From positions 1 to 48,511 of the forward strand of contig JBOGEN010000119.1 in NCBI GenBank assembly GCA_050743265.1: 48,511 nucleotides of DNA, read 5' to 3'. Both the position numbers and the translations under genes were made by a program. Under the pieces are notes generated by a model that was not told the DNA's origin, searched no databases, and saw only the letters and a list, made by a program, of their open reading frames with translations. Origin of the DNA: JBOGEN01 sp050743265. GTDB lineage: Bacteria > Actinomycetota > Actinomycetes > JBOGEN01. Positions 1-10,004 of this stretch are shown here, one piece after another (the stretch's first letter is position 1; every line of letters begins with the position of its first letter).

Positions 1-1181
1 TCCGGCACGGAACCGGGTGAGGGCCCGTCATCGTCCGCGTCGTGGCCGAAGGGCGGCGCGTCGTCCCGGGCGTCGAAGAGGTCCTCCTGCGTCCAGGTGG
101 CCAGTGACGACACGCCGACGCCCAGCAGCCGTACGCCGTCCGCGGTGTCGACCTCGCCGAGCAGGCGGCGGGCCACGCGGGCGATCGTGCGCACCTCGTC
201 CGTGGGCCCCGCCAGGGTCGCCGAGCGGGACAGCGTGACGAAGTCGTACCGGCGGACCTTGACCGTGACCGTCCGCCCGGACAGGCCCTCGCGCGCGAGC
301 CGGGACGCGACCTTGCCGGCCATCCCGTCGAGAAGGGCGCCGAGGCGACTGCGGTCGGTGATGTCGGTGGGGAAGGTGTCCTCCACGCTCACCGACTTGG
401 ACTCGTGCACGGCCACGACCGGCCGGTCGTCCTCCGCCCGGGCGAGGCGGTACAGGCTGTCCCCGTGGGCCTGGCCCAGCAGCCCGACGAGCTCGGCCTG
501 CGAGAGGCGCCGCAGGTCGGCCACCGTCCGGACGCCGAGCCGGGCAAGCCGTCCGGCGGTCACCGGCCCGACGCCCCACAGCCGGGAGGCGGGCATCGGG
601 TCGAGCACCGCCTGTTCCCCGCCGGCGGGGACGACCCTAAGGCCGTCCGGCTTGTCCAGGTCGGACGCGATCTTGGCGACGAGCTTGGACGTCCCCGCGC
701 CGACCGAGGCCGTGAGCCCGGTCCGGGCCAGGATGCGCTCGCGCACCAGGGCTCCCACCGCCCGCACGTCGTCCGCCGAGGCAATGCCGACCGGGGCGCT
801 GTCGACCGAGGCGCTGTCGACCGAGGCGCTGTCGGCCAACCCCGGGCGCAGGTCGACGAACGCCTCGTCCAGCGAGAGCGGCTCGACCAGTGGCGAGGTC
901 TCACGGAGCGTGTCCATGACGATGTCGCTCACGGCCTTGTACGCGGTGAAGCGCGGGACGAGGAACGCCGCGCGGGGGCAGCGTGCACGGGCCTCCGCGG
1001 TGGACATCGCCGAGCCCACGCCGAACCGGCGCGCCTCGTAGCTGGCCGTCGCCACCACGCCGCGGGCGCCGGTACCACCGACGACGACGGGCTTGCCGCG
1101 CAGCGAGGGCTTGTCCCGCTGTTCCACCGCGGCGAAGAACGCGTCCAGGTCCACGTGGAGGACGCTCGGCTCGGCACGCAC
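1..1181 (-). CDS. dinB: DNA polymerase IV (Y-family translesion polymerase), 3' end off window
   Basis: Y-family error-prone polymerase that copies past damaged bases using the sliding clamp. About 393 codons are visible; the 3' end lies beyond base 1, but only a short C-terminal tail should be missing for a family of about 400-420 residues. The N-terminus reads VLHVDLDAFFAAVEQRD, holding the first catalytic Asp, and SLDEAFVDL near residue 105 holds the second acidic pair. TASVGAGTSKLVAKIASDLD is the usual finger/palm motif. The little-finger domain follows. I chose the GTG at 1181 because it gives the usual short leader before VLHVDLDAF; no strong ribosome site precedes it. Odd feature: an in-frame triplicated 15-bp unit (789-833) between the SLDEAF strand and the next helix. 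It is divergent from the PIG-L gene, 59 bp apart. Confidence 0.95.
   Translation of the reverse strand, partial: MRAEPSVLHVDLDAFFAAVEQRDKPSLRGKPVVVGGTGARGVVATASYEARRFGVGSAMSTAEARARCPRAAFLVPRFTAYKAVSDIVMDTLRETSPLVEPLSLDEAFVDLRPGLADSASVDSASVDSAPVGIASADDVRAVGALVRERILARTGLTASVGAGTSKLVAKIASDLDKPDGLRVVPAGGEQAVLDPMPASRLWGVGPVTAGRLARLGVRTVADLRRLSQAELVGLLGQAHGDSLYRLARAEDDRPVVAVHESKSVSVEDTFPTDITDRSRLGALLDGMAGKVASRLAREGLSGRTVTVKVRRYDFVTLSRSATLAGPTDEVRTIARVARRLLGEVDTADGVRLLGVGVSSLATWTQEDLFDARDDAPPFGHDADDDGPSPGSVP
789..833. repeat. 15-bp tandem repeat, three units, inside dinB
   Basis: The unit GACCGAGGCGCTGTC occurs at 804-818 and 819-833, and with one mismatch at 789-803. On the coding strand it encodes repeated Asp-Ser-Ala-Ser/Pro-Val. 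Being a multiple of three it keeps the frame. It lengthens the loop after the SLDEAF motif of DNA polymerase IV. Confidence 0.95.
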
Positions 1182-1226
1182 CGCCCCATCGTCGCAAGGA
1201 GGGCCCCACGGCCCGGCAGGTCGGCG

Positions 1227-1232
1227 TACGTT
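1227..1232 (+). promoter_or_regulatory. -10 box for leaderless PIG-L transcript
   Basis: TACGTT fits the actinobacterial -10 consensus TANNNT and lies 8 nt before the GTG at 1241, so transcription would start at or next to the start codon. No Shine-Dalgarno is present. The spacing matches many other starts in this window. Confidence 0.5.
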
Positions 1233-1240
1233 CTCTCCTC

Positions 1241-1945
1241 GTGGACCCGCTCGGCACGGTGCTCGGCGTCTGGGCGCACCCCGACGACGAGACCTACCTC
1301 TCCGGTGCCCTCATGGCCAGGGCGGCCGGTGCGGGCTCGCGGGTCGTGTGCGTCACGGCGACCCGTGGGGAGCAGGGGTCGCCGGACGAGACGCGGTGGC
1401 CGCCCGGCCCGGCGCTGGCCGAGGTGCGGACCCGCGAGATGGAGCGGGCGCTGGCGGAGCTGGGCGCGATCGAGCACCACTGGCTGGACTACCCGGACGG
1501 GGGCTGCGCGGACGTCGACCAGGGCGAGGCCGTCGGCCGGGTCCGCGCCGTCGTGGAGGAGGTCCGCCCTGACACGGTGCTCACGTTCGGCCCGGACGGC
1601 ATGACCGGCCACGCGGACCACCGGGCGGTCAGCCGGTGGGCCTCCGACGCGGTCGCCCAGGCGGGTCTCGGGTCGGCGCGGGTGCACCACGCGACGAACC
1701 CCCCGGCATGGCTGTCCCGTTTCCGGACCGCCCTGGACGCGCTCGGCGTGTACATGGGTGCCGAGCCCCCGTGCACCGCGCCCGAGGACCTGTCCGTGTA
1801 CCTGCTCGCCGAGGGTGCGCTGCTCGACCGCAAGGAGCGGGCGATCCGGCGGCAGCAGAGCCAGGTGCAGCCCCTCGTGGACGCCCTGGGGCCGAGCCTG
1901 TTCCGGGCCATGCTCGTCCAGGAGGCGTACCGCGAGGCGCGCTGA
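1241..1945 (+). CDS. PIG-L (LmbE) family zinc deacetylase
   Basis: 234 residues of the PIG-L/LmbE fold, zinc enzymes that remove acetyl groups from N-acetylglucosaminyl compounds, or cleave mycothiol conjugates in actinobacteria. The zinc site is visible: AHPDDE at about residues 11-16 (His, Asp, Asp) and GHADHRAV at about 125-132, which supplies the second His pair. The start is the GTG at 1241, which places AHPDDE at the normal distance from the N-terminus and has a TACGTT -10 box 8 nt upstream (leaderless). Nothing in the sequence tells MshB, Mca or another substrate class apart; mycothiol metabolism is only a reasonable guess for an actinobacterium. Confidence 0.88.
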   Translation: MDPLGTVLGVWAHPDDETYLSGALMARAAGAGSRVVCVTATRGEQGSPDETRWPPGPALAEVRTREMERALAELGAIEHHWLDYPDGGCADVDQGEAVGRVRAVVEEVRPDTVLTFGPDGMTGHADHRAVSRWASDAVAQAGLGSARVHHATNPPAWLSRFRTALDALGVYMGAEPPCTAPEDLSVYLLAEGALLDRKERAIRRQQSQVQPLVDALGPSLFRAMLVQEAYREAR

Positions 1946-1954
1946 GGGGTGGGG

Positions 1955-2386
1955 TCAGTCCGTCGGCGTGGGCAGGTGAGCCAGGTCGACAAGGTCAGGT
2001 GCCGTGGGGGACACCTCGAGCACAGGGAGCGCCCGCAGGTCGGCGGCGGTGCATGCCCGCTCGAGGGACGTCCGCCAGGCGGCCGTGGACTCGGCCCCCA
2101 CGTGCGGCGGGAAGCGCAGCAGCAGGCAGTGCGACGCCGGCTCCCCGGATGAGTGCCCGTGCCGCAGCACGTGCAGCGCCTCGCCGAGCAGCAGGGCGCG
2201 GGCCGTGTCGTCGAGCTCGGGGTCGGCGGAACGGATGAGCGTCCGGCCGGTGACGCGGTGCTCGTCGTCGAGCAGCGTCACGACCACGCTGGTCTCGCCC
2301 AGCGCCTCCGGCCCGTACGCGGTACGAGCGTCGGCGACCACGTCAGCCCACTGCGGGGGCGCCAGGTGGCTGATCACAAGGGTCAA
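1955..2386 (-). CDS. Conserved hypothetical protein, 143 aa
   Basis: I do not recognise a family. The protein is soluble and mixed alpha/beta, with no membrane segment or signal peptide. Two Cys-containing stretches (SHCLLLRFPP and LERACTAADLRALP) stand out but form no metal motif. It ends 9 bp from the stop of the PIG-L gene (convergent). The TTG at 2386 is the best start because AGGG lies 9 nt upstream; a GTG at 2377 is the alternative. It is divergent from the universal stress gene. Codon use is typical of the window, so it is probably a real gene. Confidence 0.6.
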   Translation of the reverse strand: MTLVISHLAPPQWADVVADARTAYGPEALGETSVVVTLLDDEHRVTGRTLIRSADPELDDTARALLLGEALHVLRHGHSSGEPASHCLLLRFPPHVGAESTAAWRTSLERACTAADLRALPVLEVSPTAPDLVDLAHLPTPTD

Positions 2387-2526
2387 TGATGCGCGCCCTG
2401 TCAAGCGGGCCGTGCGGCGGGGTGGCATTCGGCTGCCCCGGGGTCGGCGCAGGTCGGGTACCGTCCGAGCGAGCGGGCCCACGGCACGGGCTCCGCACGA
2501 CCGCCGGGGCGGAGAAGCGAGGTCAG

Positions 2527-2937
2527 ATGGGCACCATCGTCGTGGGCTACGTCCCCCAGCCGGAGGGTCGCGCCGCGCTGCGCACCGCTGCGGACGAGGC
2601 GAAGCTGCGTGGGGCGCGGGTCGTGGTCATCAACTCCAACAAGGGCGGGCGGAGCCTCGAGTCCGACGACGCGCTGCTCTACGAGAAGGAGCTCGACGAC
2701 GTCCGCCGGCGGCTCGCCGATGCGGGCATCGACCACGAGGTCCGCCAGCTCGTCCGCGGGAAGGAGCCCGCCGAGGACCTCATCGCCGTCGCCGAGGAGA
2801 CCGGCGCCGACCTCATCGTCATCGGCCTGCGCCGCCGTTCGCCGGTCGGCAAGCTCGTGCTCGGCAGCAACGCCCAGCGCGTCCTGCTCGATGCCCAGTG
2901 TCCCGTCCTCGCGGTGAAGGTCACCGAGGAGGGGTGA
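2527..2937 (+). CDS. Universal stress protein, UspA family
   Basis: 136 residues with one UspA domain. It begins with the first strand TIVVGYVPQPEGRAAL and ends with the nucleotide-binding signature GLRRRSPVGKLVLGSNAQRV, which fits the G-2X-G-9X-G(S/T) ATP-binding type loosely. Such proteins are small dimeric stress or energy sensors in the cytoplasm. The ATG at 2527 follows a GGAGAAGCGAGG ribosome site. The HhH-GPD gene begins 10 bp after its stop, so the two are probably co-transcribed, which would link stress sensing with DNA repair (inference). Confidence 0.92.
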   Translation: MGTIVVGYVPQPEGRAALRTAADEAKLRGARVVVINSNKGGRSLESDDALLYEKELDDVRRRLADAGIDHEVRQLVRGKEPAEDLIAVAEETGADLIVIGLRRRSPVGKLVLGSNAQRVLLDAQCPVLAVKVTEEG

Positions 2938-2947
2938 GGAGGCCGCC

Positions 2948-3535
2948 GTGGCAACGACACTGCACCTTGCCCAGGAGGCGGAGGCCGACGCGCTGCTCAC
3001 GCGCGACCCGCTCGCGCTCGTCGTCGGCATGCTCCTCGACCAGCAGGTTCCGATGGAGTGGGCCTTCACCGGGCCGTACCTGGTCGCCCAGCGGCTCGGC
3101 CGCGACCGGCTGGACGCCGCCGAGCTCGCCGGCTACGACCCGGACGAGCTGGCCGGCCTCTTCGCCGGGCCCCCTGCCGTCCACCGCTACCCGAAGTCGA
3201 TGGCCGGGCGCGTCCAGGCACTGTGCCGGTACCTCGTGGAGCACCACGGCGGCGAGGTGACCCGGGTGTGGACCGAGGCGGCCGACGGCCGCGACCTGCT
3301 CGCCCGCCTCAAGGCGCTTCCCGGGTTCGGCCCGCAGAAGGCGCAGATCTTCGTCGCCCTGCTCGGCAAGCAGCGCGACGTCCGTCCCGAGGGCTGGCGC
3401 GAGGCGGCCGGGACGTACGGCGAGGAGGGCAGCCGCCGGTCGGCCGCCGACGTCACGGACGAGGCGAGCCTCGCCGAGGTCCGCGCGTACAAGCGCGACA
3501 TCAAGGCCAAGCAGAAGGCTGCGAGCACCGGCTGA
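2948..3535 (+). CDS. HhH-GPD type base-excision repair-like protein
   Basis: 195 residues. The helix-hairpin-helix is visible as LKALPGFGPQKAQIFVALLG at about residues 120-139, the DNA-backbone binding element of the HhH-GPD glycosylase superfamily. Downstream, KQRDVRPEGWREAAGTYGEE is characteristic of an actinobacterial subfamily usually annotated as base-excision repair. The usual VDTHV-type motif with the catalytic Asp is not evident, so glycosylase activity is uncertain. GTG start at 2948, 10 bp after the UspA stop. A run of two 10-bp units (ACGGGTCGAG, 3538-3557) follows the gene. Confidence 0.82.
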   Translation: MATTLHLAQEAEADALLTRDPLALVVGMLLDQQVPMEWAFTGPYLVAQRLGRDRLDAAELAGYDPDELAGLFAGPPAVHRYPKSMAGRVQALCRYLVEHHGGEVTRVWTEAADGRDLLARLKALPGFGPQKAQIFVALLGKQRDVRPEGWREAAGTYGEEGSRRSAADVTDEASLAEVRAYKRDIKAKQKAASTG

Positions 3536-3652
3536 CGACGGGTCGAGACGGGTCGAGACGGCCGACAACGGCCCGAGGTGTCGCGGGATCGCACGAACCC
3601 CCCGGCGCACGCGGCGAACCCGTCGAAGCCCCCCGGCCCGGACGTCGCGCGT

Positions 3653-3658
3653 CTACAT
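3653..3658 (+). promoter_or_regulatory. Possible -10 box upstream of the PP2C gene
   Basis: TACATT lies in the 191-bp gap between the HhH-GPD and phosphatase genes, 68 bp before the GTG at 3727. No clear -35 box is visible. The gap also holds two copies of ACGGGTCGAG just after the previous stop. Confidence 0.3.
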
Positions 3659-3726
3659 TCGAAGGGTCGGGCGGGTGTCCGCCCGGCCCCCCGGCGGGGG
3701 GCGGCCGGACGGCAAGGGGCGAAGGC

Positions 3727-5325
3727 GTGGGCGCGCAGGTCGAAGCGCACGATGCCGCCCTGCTCGACGCGCTCCTCGAGGACGCGCCGGTGGGGTTCGC
3801 GTTCTACACCCCGGACGGGCGCTACCTGCGGATCAACCGCCGCCTCGCGGAGATCAACCAGGCACCGCCCGAGGCGCACCACGGACGCCGTCCGACCGAG
3901 ATCCTTCCCCCCACGCTGGGTGTGGCCGTCGAGAACATGCTCGACCGCGTGCTGACCACCGGGCGGACGTACGTCGACCAGGAGTTCTCCGCCGAGGTGC
4001 CCACAGCCAACGGCGCCGCGCCTGAGGTGCGGCACTGGCGGTCGTCCTGGTACCTGGCCAGCCGCGACGGGGAGACGCTCGGCGTCGCCGTCCTCGTGGT
4101 GGATGTGACCGACCAGGTGCGGGCGGACGAACGGCTGCGGCGCAGCAAGGACCGGACGCTGCGCCTGCTGCAGGCCACGTCCCGTCTCGCCGCGGCCCTC
4201 ACCGTGGGCGAGGTCGCCCAGGTCGTCGGGGAGGTCGGGGCCGGCACGCTGGGCGCGGTCGGCGCGACGTTCAGCCTGCTGACCGAGGACGGGTGGCTCG
4301 CGGATGTGCCGACCGGGCGCGTCGGGGGGCCGACTCCGGCCGCGCCCCAGGTCGCGTGCTTGCCGGACCCGATCACCTCCGACGTGTTGCGGAGCGGCCG
4401 GCCGCTGTATCCCCCGGACGGGGGTGGCGAGGTCGTCCTGCCGCTGGTGCTCTCCGGCGCCCCGCTCGGCCTGCTGCGGCTCGTCGTGTCCGAGGGCCCG
4501 GAGGTCACGGCGGACGACCGGGTGTTCCTCGAGTCGCTGGCCGGACAGTGCGCCCAGGCGCTTGACCGTGCCCGCCTGTACGAGCACGAGCACCGTGTCG
4601 CCGTGGCCCTGCAGCACAGCCTGCTGCCGAGCACGATGCCCCAGGTGCCGGGCCTCGAGCTCACCGCGCGCTACCGCCCGGGCGCGGTGGGGGCGCAGGT
4701 CGGCGGCGACTGGTACGACGCGTTCACGGTCGCCGACGGCAAGGTCGCGCTCGTGCTCGGAGACATGATGGGCAAGGGCATCGAGGCGGCCGCCGGCATG
4801 GGACGGCTGCGCTCGGCGGTCCGTACCGTCGCCCTGCTCGACCCCGACCCGCGCCGGGTGCTCACTGCTGTGGACCGGGTCTTCGCGGCGACCGAGCCGG
4901 ACGAGAACCTCGCCACCGTCGTCCTCGCGGTGATCGACCCGCCGACCGGCGACGTGGTCGCCTCCGACGCGGGTCACCTGCCGCTGCTCCTCCTGCGTCG
5001 GGCCGACACGCCGGGAGGGCCGCGGGCCGACCTCGTCGACGCCAGCCGTGCCAGCACGCCGCTGGGCTGGCCCGAGCCGCGTACGGCGGGTGCCCTGCGG
5101 CTCGAGGTCGGCGACGTCCTGCTGGCCTTCAGCGACGGGCTCGTGGAGTCCCGGCGGCGTCCGGTCGGTGAGGGGCTCAGGCTGGCCAGGGACGTCGCCT
5201 GGGACTGGGTGAGAGACCCCGGCGACGCGGGCCTGGAGGCCTTCCTCGACGGCCTGGTGGCCCGTCTCACCGCGCTGGGCGGCGACGACGACGTGACCCT
5301 GCTGGCCGTACGGCGGGTATCCTGA
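3727..5325 (+). CDS. PAS-GAF-SpoIIE (PP2C) serine phosphatase
   Basis: 532 residues. The order is an N-terminal PAS domain (about residues 10-125, with APVGFAFYTPDGRYLRIN), a short coiled linker, a GAF domain (about 145-285) and a C-terminal SpoIIE/PP2C phosphatase (about 300-530). Metal-binding motifs are present: GGDWYDAF, GDMMGKGIEAAAGMGRLR, FSDGLVESRR and GDDDVTLLAVR. Family members dephosphorylate anti-anti-sigma factors in partner-switching control of alternative sigma factors; no such partner lies next to this gene. No RsbW-like kinase domain is fused. GTG 3727 follows AAGGGGCGAAGGC and places the PAS domain at the N-terminus. Confidence 0.92.
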   Translation: MGAQVEAHDAALLDALLEDAPVGFAFYTPDGRYLRINRRLAEINQAPPEAHHGRRPTEILPPTLGVAVENMLDRVLTTGRTYVDQEFSAEVPTANGAAPEVRHWRSSWYLASRDGETLGVAVLVVDVTDQVRADERLRRSKDRTLRLLQATSRLAAALTVGEVAQVVGEVGAGTLGAVGATFSLLTEDGWLADVPTGRVGGPTPAAPQVACLPDPITSDVLRSGRPLYPPDGGGEVVLPLVLSGAPLGLLRLVVSEGPEVTADDRVFLESLAGQCAQALDRARLYEHEHRVAVALQHSLLPSTMPQVPGLELTARYRPGAVGAQVGGDWYDAFTVADGKVALVLGDMMGKGIEAAAGMGRLRSAVRTVALLDPDPRRVLTAVDRVFAATEPDENLATVVLAVIDPPTGDVVASDAGHLPLLLLRRADTPGGPRADLVDASRASTPLGWPEPRTAGALRLEVGDVLLAFSDGLVESRRRPVGEGLRLARDVAWDWVRDPGDAGLEAFLDGLVARLTALGGDDDVTLLAVRRVS

Positions 5326-5378
5326 CCGTTTGGTCTCGATGGTGGGTCGGCGGTATGCCAGCAGCCCCAAACGCGACG

Positions 5379-5384
5379 TACCCT
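5379..5384 (+). promoter_or_regulatory. Possible -10 box for the principal sigma gene
   Basis: TACCCT matches TANNNT in the 207-bp gap before the sigma factor and would give a leader of about 140 nt. No convincing -35 is seen. Confidence 0.3.
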
Positions 5385-5532
5385 GGACGGTGGCATCCGC
5401 CGGGGAAGGTGCGGGACGTGTCAGAATACCGAATTGCATGCCGTCCGCCGCGTGACCACACAGAACCGCTCATCCCCGACGCCGAGCCCGTGGCCGCTGG
5501 TGCGCCGCCCGTCCGTGACCGAGAGGTTGTAC

Positions 5533-7065
5533 GTGTCCTCGAACGCTCCCCGCTCCCTTCCGCAGGACGTCACCTCCGCCCCCCAAGTCCGTGCCCTCGT
5601 CGAGCGCGGCAGGGAGAAGGGCTCCATCGGTGCCGATGAGCTGCGCAGGGCTTTCGAGGAGGCAGAGATCCCGGTCAGCAGCGCGAAGGCCGTCCTCCGC
5701 AGCCTCAGTCAGGAGGGCGTGACCGTGACCGTCTCGGCCGAGGACTCCGCACCCCGGGGACGCCGCCGTACGTCGGCTGCCACGTCGACCTCACGGGCCA
5801 CCGCGAAGGCGTCGGTGAAGAACGCGGCCAAGAAGCCGGCCTCGAGAAAGGCCACCCCGCCCCCACCCGAGGCCGAGCCCACCCCGGCGAAGAAGCCGAC
5901 GGGCAGGAAGGCCGCGCCGAAGAGGCCCGCGGCGAAGAAGGCGTCGGGGGATTCCTCTGGGCGGAAGGACGCCGCGGGGGCCGCCCCCGCGACGAAGGTC
6001 GATCCGGGCCAGAATGGCGGGGAGCCGGCGCCCGACGAGGTGGACCCGCCCGTCGACGAGGACATGCCCGCCGACATCGTCGAGGAGGCCGAGGGCTTCG
6101 TCCTCAACGAGGACGACGACTCGGACGAGCCCGTCCAGCAGATCGCGGCCGCCGGGGCGACCGCCGACCCCGTCAAGGACTACCTCAAGCAGATCGGCAA
6201 GGTCCCGCTGCTCAACGCCGAGCAGGAGGTCGAGCTCGCCAAGCGCATCGAGGCCGGCCTGTTCGCCGCGGACAAGCTCGAGTCCGGCGAGAAGGTCCCG
6301 CCGAAGCTGCGCCGTGAGCTCGAGTGGGTCGCCGAGGACGGTCGCCGGGCGAAGAACCACCTGCTCGAGGCGAACCTCCGGCTCGTGGTCTCGCTCGCGA
6401 AGCGGTACACCGGCCGCGGCATGCTCTTCCTCGACCTGATCCAGGAGGGCAACCTCGGCCTGATCCGTGCGGTGGAGAAGTTCGACTACACCAAGGGCTA
6501 CAAGTTCTCCACGTACGCGACGTGGTGGATCCGCCAGGCGATCACCCGGGCGATGGCCGACCAGGCCCGCACCATCCGGATCCCGGTGCACATGGTCGAG
6601 GTCATCAACAAGCTGGCCCGCGTGCAGCGGCAGATGCTCCAGGACCTGGGCCGCGAGCCCGCTCCCGAGGAGCTCGCCAAGGAGCTCGACATGACCCCGG
6701 AGAAGGTCATCGAGGTCCAGAAGTACGGGCGCGAGCCGATCTCGCTGCACACCCCGCTGGGCGAGGACGGCGACTCCGAGTTCGGCGACCTCATCGAGGA
6801 CTCCGAGGCGATCGTCCCCGCGGACGCGGTGTCGTTCACGCTGCTGCAGGAGCAGCTGCACTCGGTGCTCGACACGCTGTCCGAGCGCGAGGCAGGCGTG
6901 GTGTCGATGCGCTTCGGGCTCACCGACGGGCAGCCCAAGACGCTCGACGAGATCGGCAAGGTGTACGGGGTCACGCGCGAGCGCATCCGCCAGATCGAGT
7001 CCAAGACGATGTCGAAGCTGCGCCACCCGTCACGCTCGCAGGTGCTGCGCGACTACCTCGACTGA
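5533..7065 (+). CDS. sigA: Principal RNA polymerase sigma factor (RpoD/SigA/HrdB)
   Basis: 510 residues. The N-terminus (about 1-200) is a Lys/Ala/Pro-rich then acidic extension, as in actinobacterial HrdB/SigA. Region 1.2 starts at DPVKDYLKQIGKVPLL. Region 2 contains NLRLVVSLAKRYTGRGM and the -10 recognition helix KFSTYATWWIRQAI. Region 3 follows, and region 4 carries GVTRERIRQIESKTMSKLRH, which reads the -35 box. The GTG at 5533 sits 6 nt after GAGAGG; an upstream TTG at 5527 is too close to that site. In Streptomyces hrdB also lies next to topoisomerase IV genes (recalled), which agrees with parE downstream. Confidence 0.98.
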   Translation: MSSNAPRSLPQDVTSAPQVRALVERGREKGSIGADELRRAFEEAEIPVSSAKAVLRSLSQEGVTVTVSAEDSAPRGRRRTSAATSTSRATAKASVKNAAKKPASRKATPPPPEAEPTPAKKPTGRKAAPKRPAAKKASGDSSGRKDAAGAAPATKVDPGQNGGEPAPDEVDPPVDEDMPADIVEEAEGFVLNEDDDSDEPVQQIAAAGATADPVKDYLKQIGKVPLLNAEQEVELAKRIEAGLFAADKLESGEKVPPKLRRELEWVAEDGRRAKNHLLEANLRLVVSLAKRYTGRGMLFLDLIQEGNLGLIRAVEKFDYTKGYKFSTYATWWIRQAITRAMADQARTIRIPVHMVEVINKLARVQRQMLQDLGREPAPEELAKELDMTPEKVIEVQKYGREPISLHTPLGEDGDSEFGDLIEDSEAIVPADAVSFTLLQEQLHSVLDTLSEREAGVVSMRFGLTDGQPKTLDEIGKVYGVTRERIRQIESKTMSKLRHPSRSQVLRDYLD

Positions 7066-7171
7066 CTGGTCCGGTCGGGCGCACGGTGTCCGACCTGCGG
7101 CGCTGCCGACATGACGTGCGCGGCACGCTGCCCGACGCCGACGCGACGCACCCGACGACGTACGCGAACGC

Positions 7172-7208
7172 GAGAAGAGGCCGGACCACGCGGGCCCGGC
7201 CTCTTCTC
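7172..7208. terminator. Bidirectional hairpin terminator after sigA
   Basis: A perfect 13-bp stem (7172-7184 with 7196-7208, arm GAGAAGAGGCCGG) and an 11-nt loop. It lies between sigA and the convergent DUF7455 gene and can serve both. The outer part of the stem is A/G-rich on one side, giving a pyrimidine-rich 3' arm, but there is no true U-tract. Confidence 0.85.
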
Positions 7209-7287
7209 ATCGTCGGTCAGGCGTTCTCGGTGCAGCAGCCTGTGCGCGCGGTCGGGCATCCCCGCCGCGGGTGCTCGGTGCGTCGGA

Positions 7288-7515
7288 TCACTGCCCGTCC
7301 TCTGGCGTGGCGGCAGGCGTGGCCTCGAGCCGGTGGGTCTCGTCCTGGATCTGCTCGGCGATCTTCTGCAGGGCCGGGCGGTGCTCATTGCCGTGGTGGG
7401 CACAGAAGAGAAGCTCGCCACCCGAGACGAGTCGCACGCGGACGTACGCCTGCGCGCTGCAGCGGTCACAGCGGTCCGCGGCCGTCAGCGATGCGGGGGC
7501 TAGCGCTGTCGTCAC
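7288..7515 (-). CDS. DUF7455 small zinc-ribbon-like protein
   Basis: 75 residues. Two metal-type pairs are visible: DRCDRCSAQAY (Cys-x2-Cys) and LLFCAHHGNEH (Cys-x-His-His), which together look like a small zinc ribbon. The family is actinobacteria-specific with no established function. GTG at 7515 follows AGGAAGAGG in reverse. From memory this small gene sits between the principal sigma factor and topoisomerase IV B in many actinobacteria. It is convergent with sigA across a strong hairpin and divergent from parE. Confidence 0.88.
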   Translation of the reverse strand: MTTALAPASLTAADRCDRCSAQAYVRVRLVSGGELLFCAHHGNEHRPALQKIAEQIQDETHRLEATPAATPEDGQ

Positions 7516-7846
7516 GTCGCCTCTTCCTGGTCGTCGGCTGCTGACATCTGGACAACATCGTGGCAGGTCCAGTTCGTTCCCGCCGAGGTTGCCCGGTTCA
7601 TGTCGGACCACGGTAGCGGGTCCCGGAGGAGGCCTTCCCGTTCACGAGCACACTAGGCCCGGTCGTCCGGTGTGGGTCCACCGTTCGGGGGGTCGCCCTC
7701 CTCCTGTTGGCGGGAGCCGCCCACAGGCGCGGCGAGGCATCGCCGGGGTGTCCTCCCGCGCCGGTAGCCTGCCCTCACGAACCTCACCCCGAGTTGTGCC
7801 GCCCCGTATGACCACCCTGCCGTTCCCCGAGGGGAGACCCACGAGC
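7516..7846. other. Gene-free divergent promoter region before parE
   Basis: 331 bp without a credible gene. TAGCCT at 7765-7770 is a good -10 for parE and would give a leader of roughly 70 nt to GTG 7847. On the other strand TACCGT near 7602-7607 could serve the DUF7455 gene. No riboswitch-like fold was recognised. Confidence 0.45.
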
Positions 7847-9940
<2,094 letters not shown>

Positions 9941-9951
9941 GGCCCGGGCGG

Positions 9952-10004
9952 GCCGGTGCCTCAGCCCTGCCGGGCCCTGCCGAGCGCCGGTGCCTCAGCC
10001 CTGC
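9952..10004. repeat. 19-bp direct repeat at the end of the sucrase/ferredoxin-like gene
   Basis: GCCGGTGCCTCAGCCCTGC is repeated exactly at 9952-9970 and 9986-10004, 34 bp apart. The second copy contains the stop codon of the minus-strand gene (9995-9997), so the first copy looks like a slipped duplicate of the gene end placed behind parE. Confidence 0.9.

Noticed and set aside
2399..2404. TTGACA-like -35 box on the minus strand before the small unknown gene
   Set aside because: The matching -10 position falls on the start codons of the gene, so it does not give a usable promoter.
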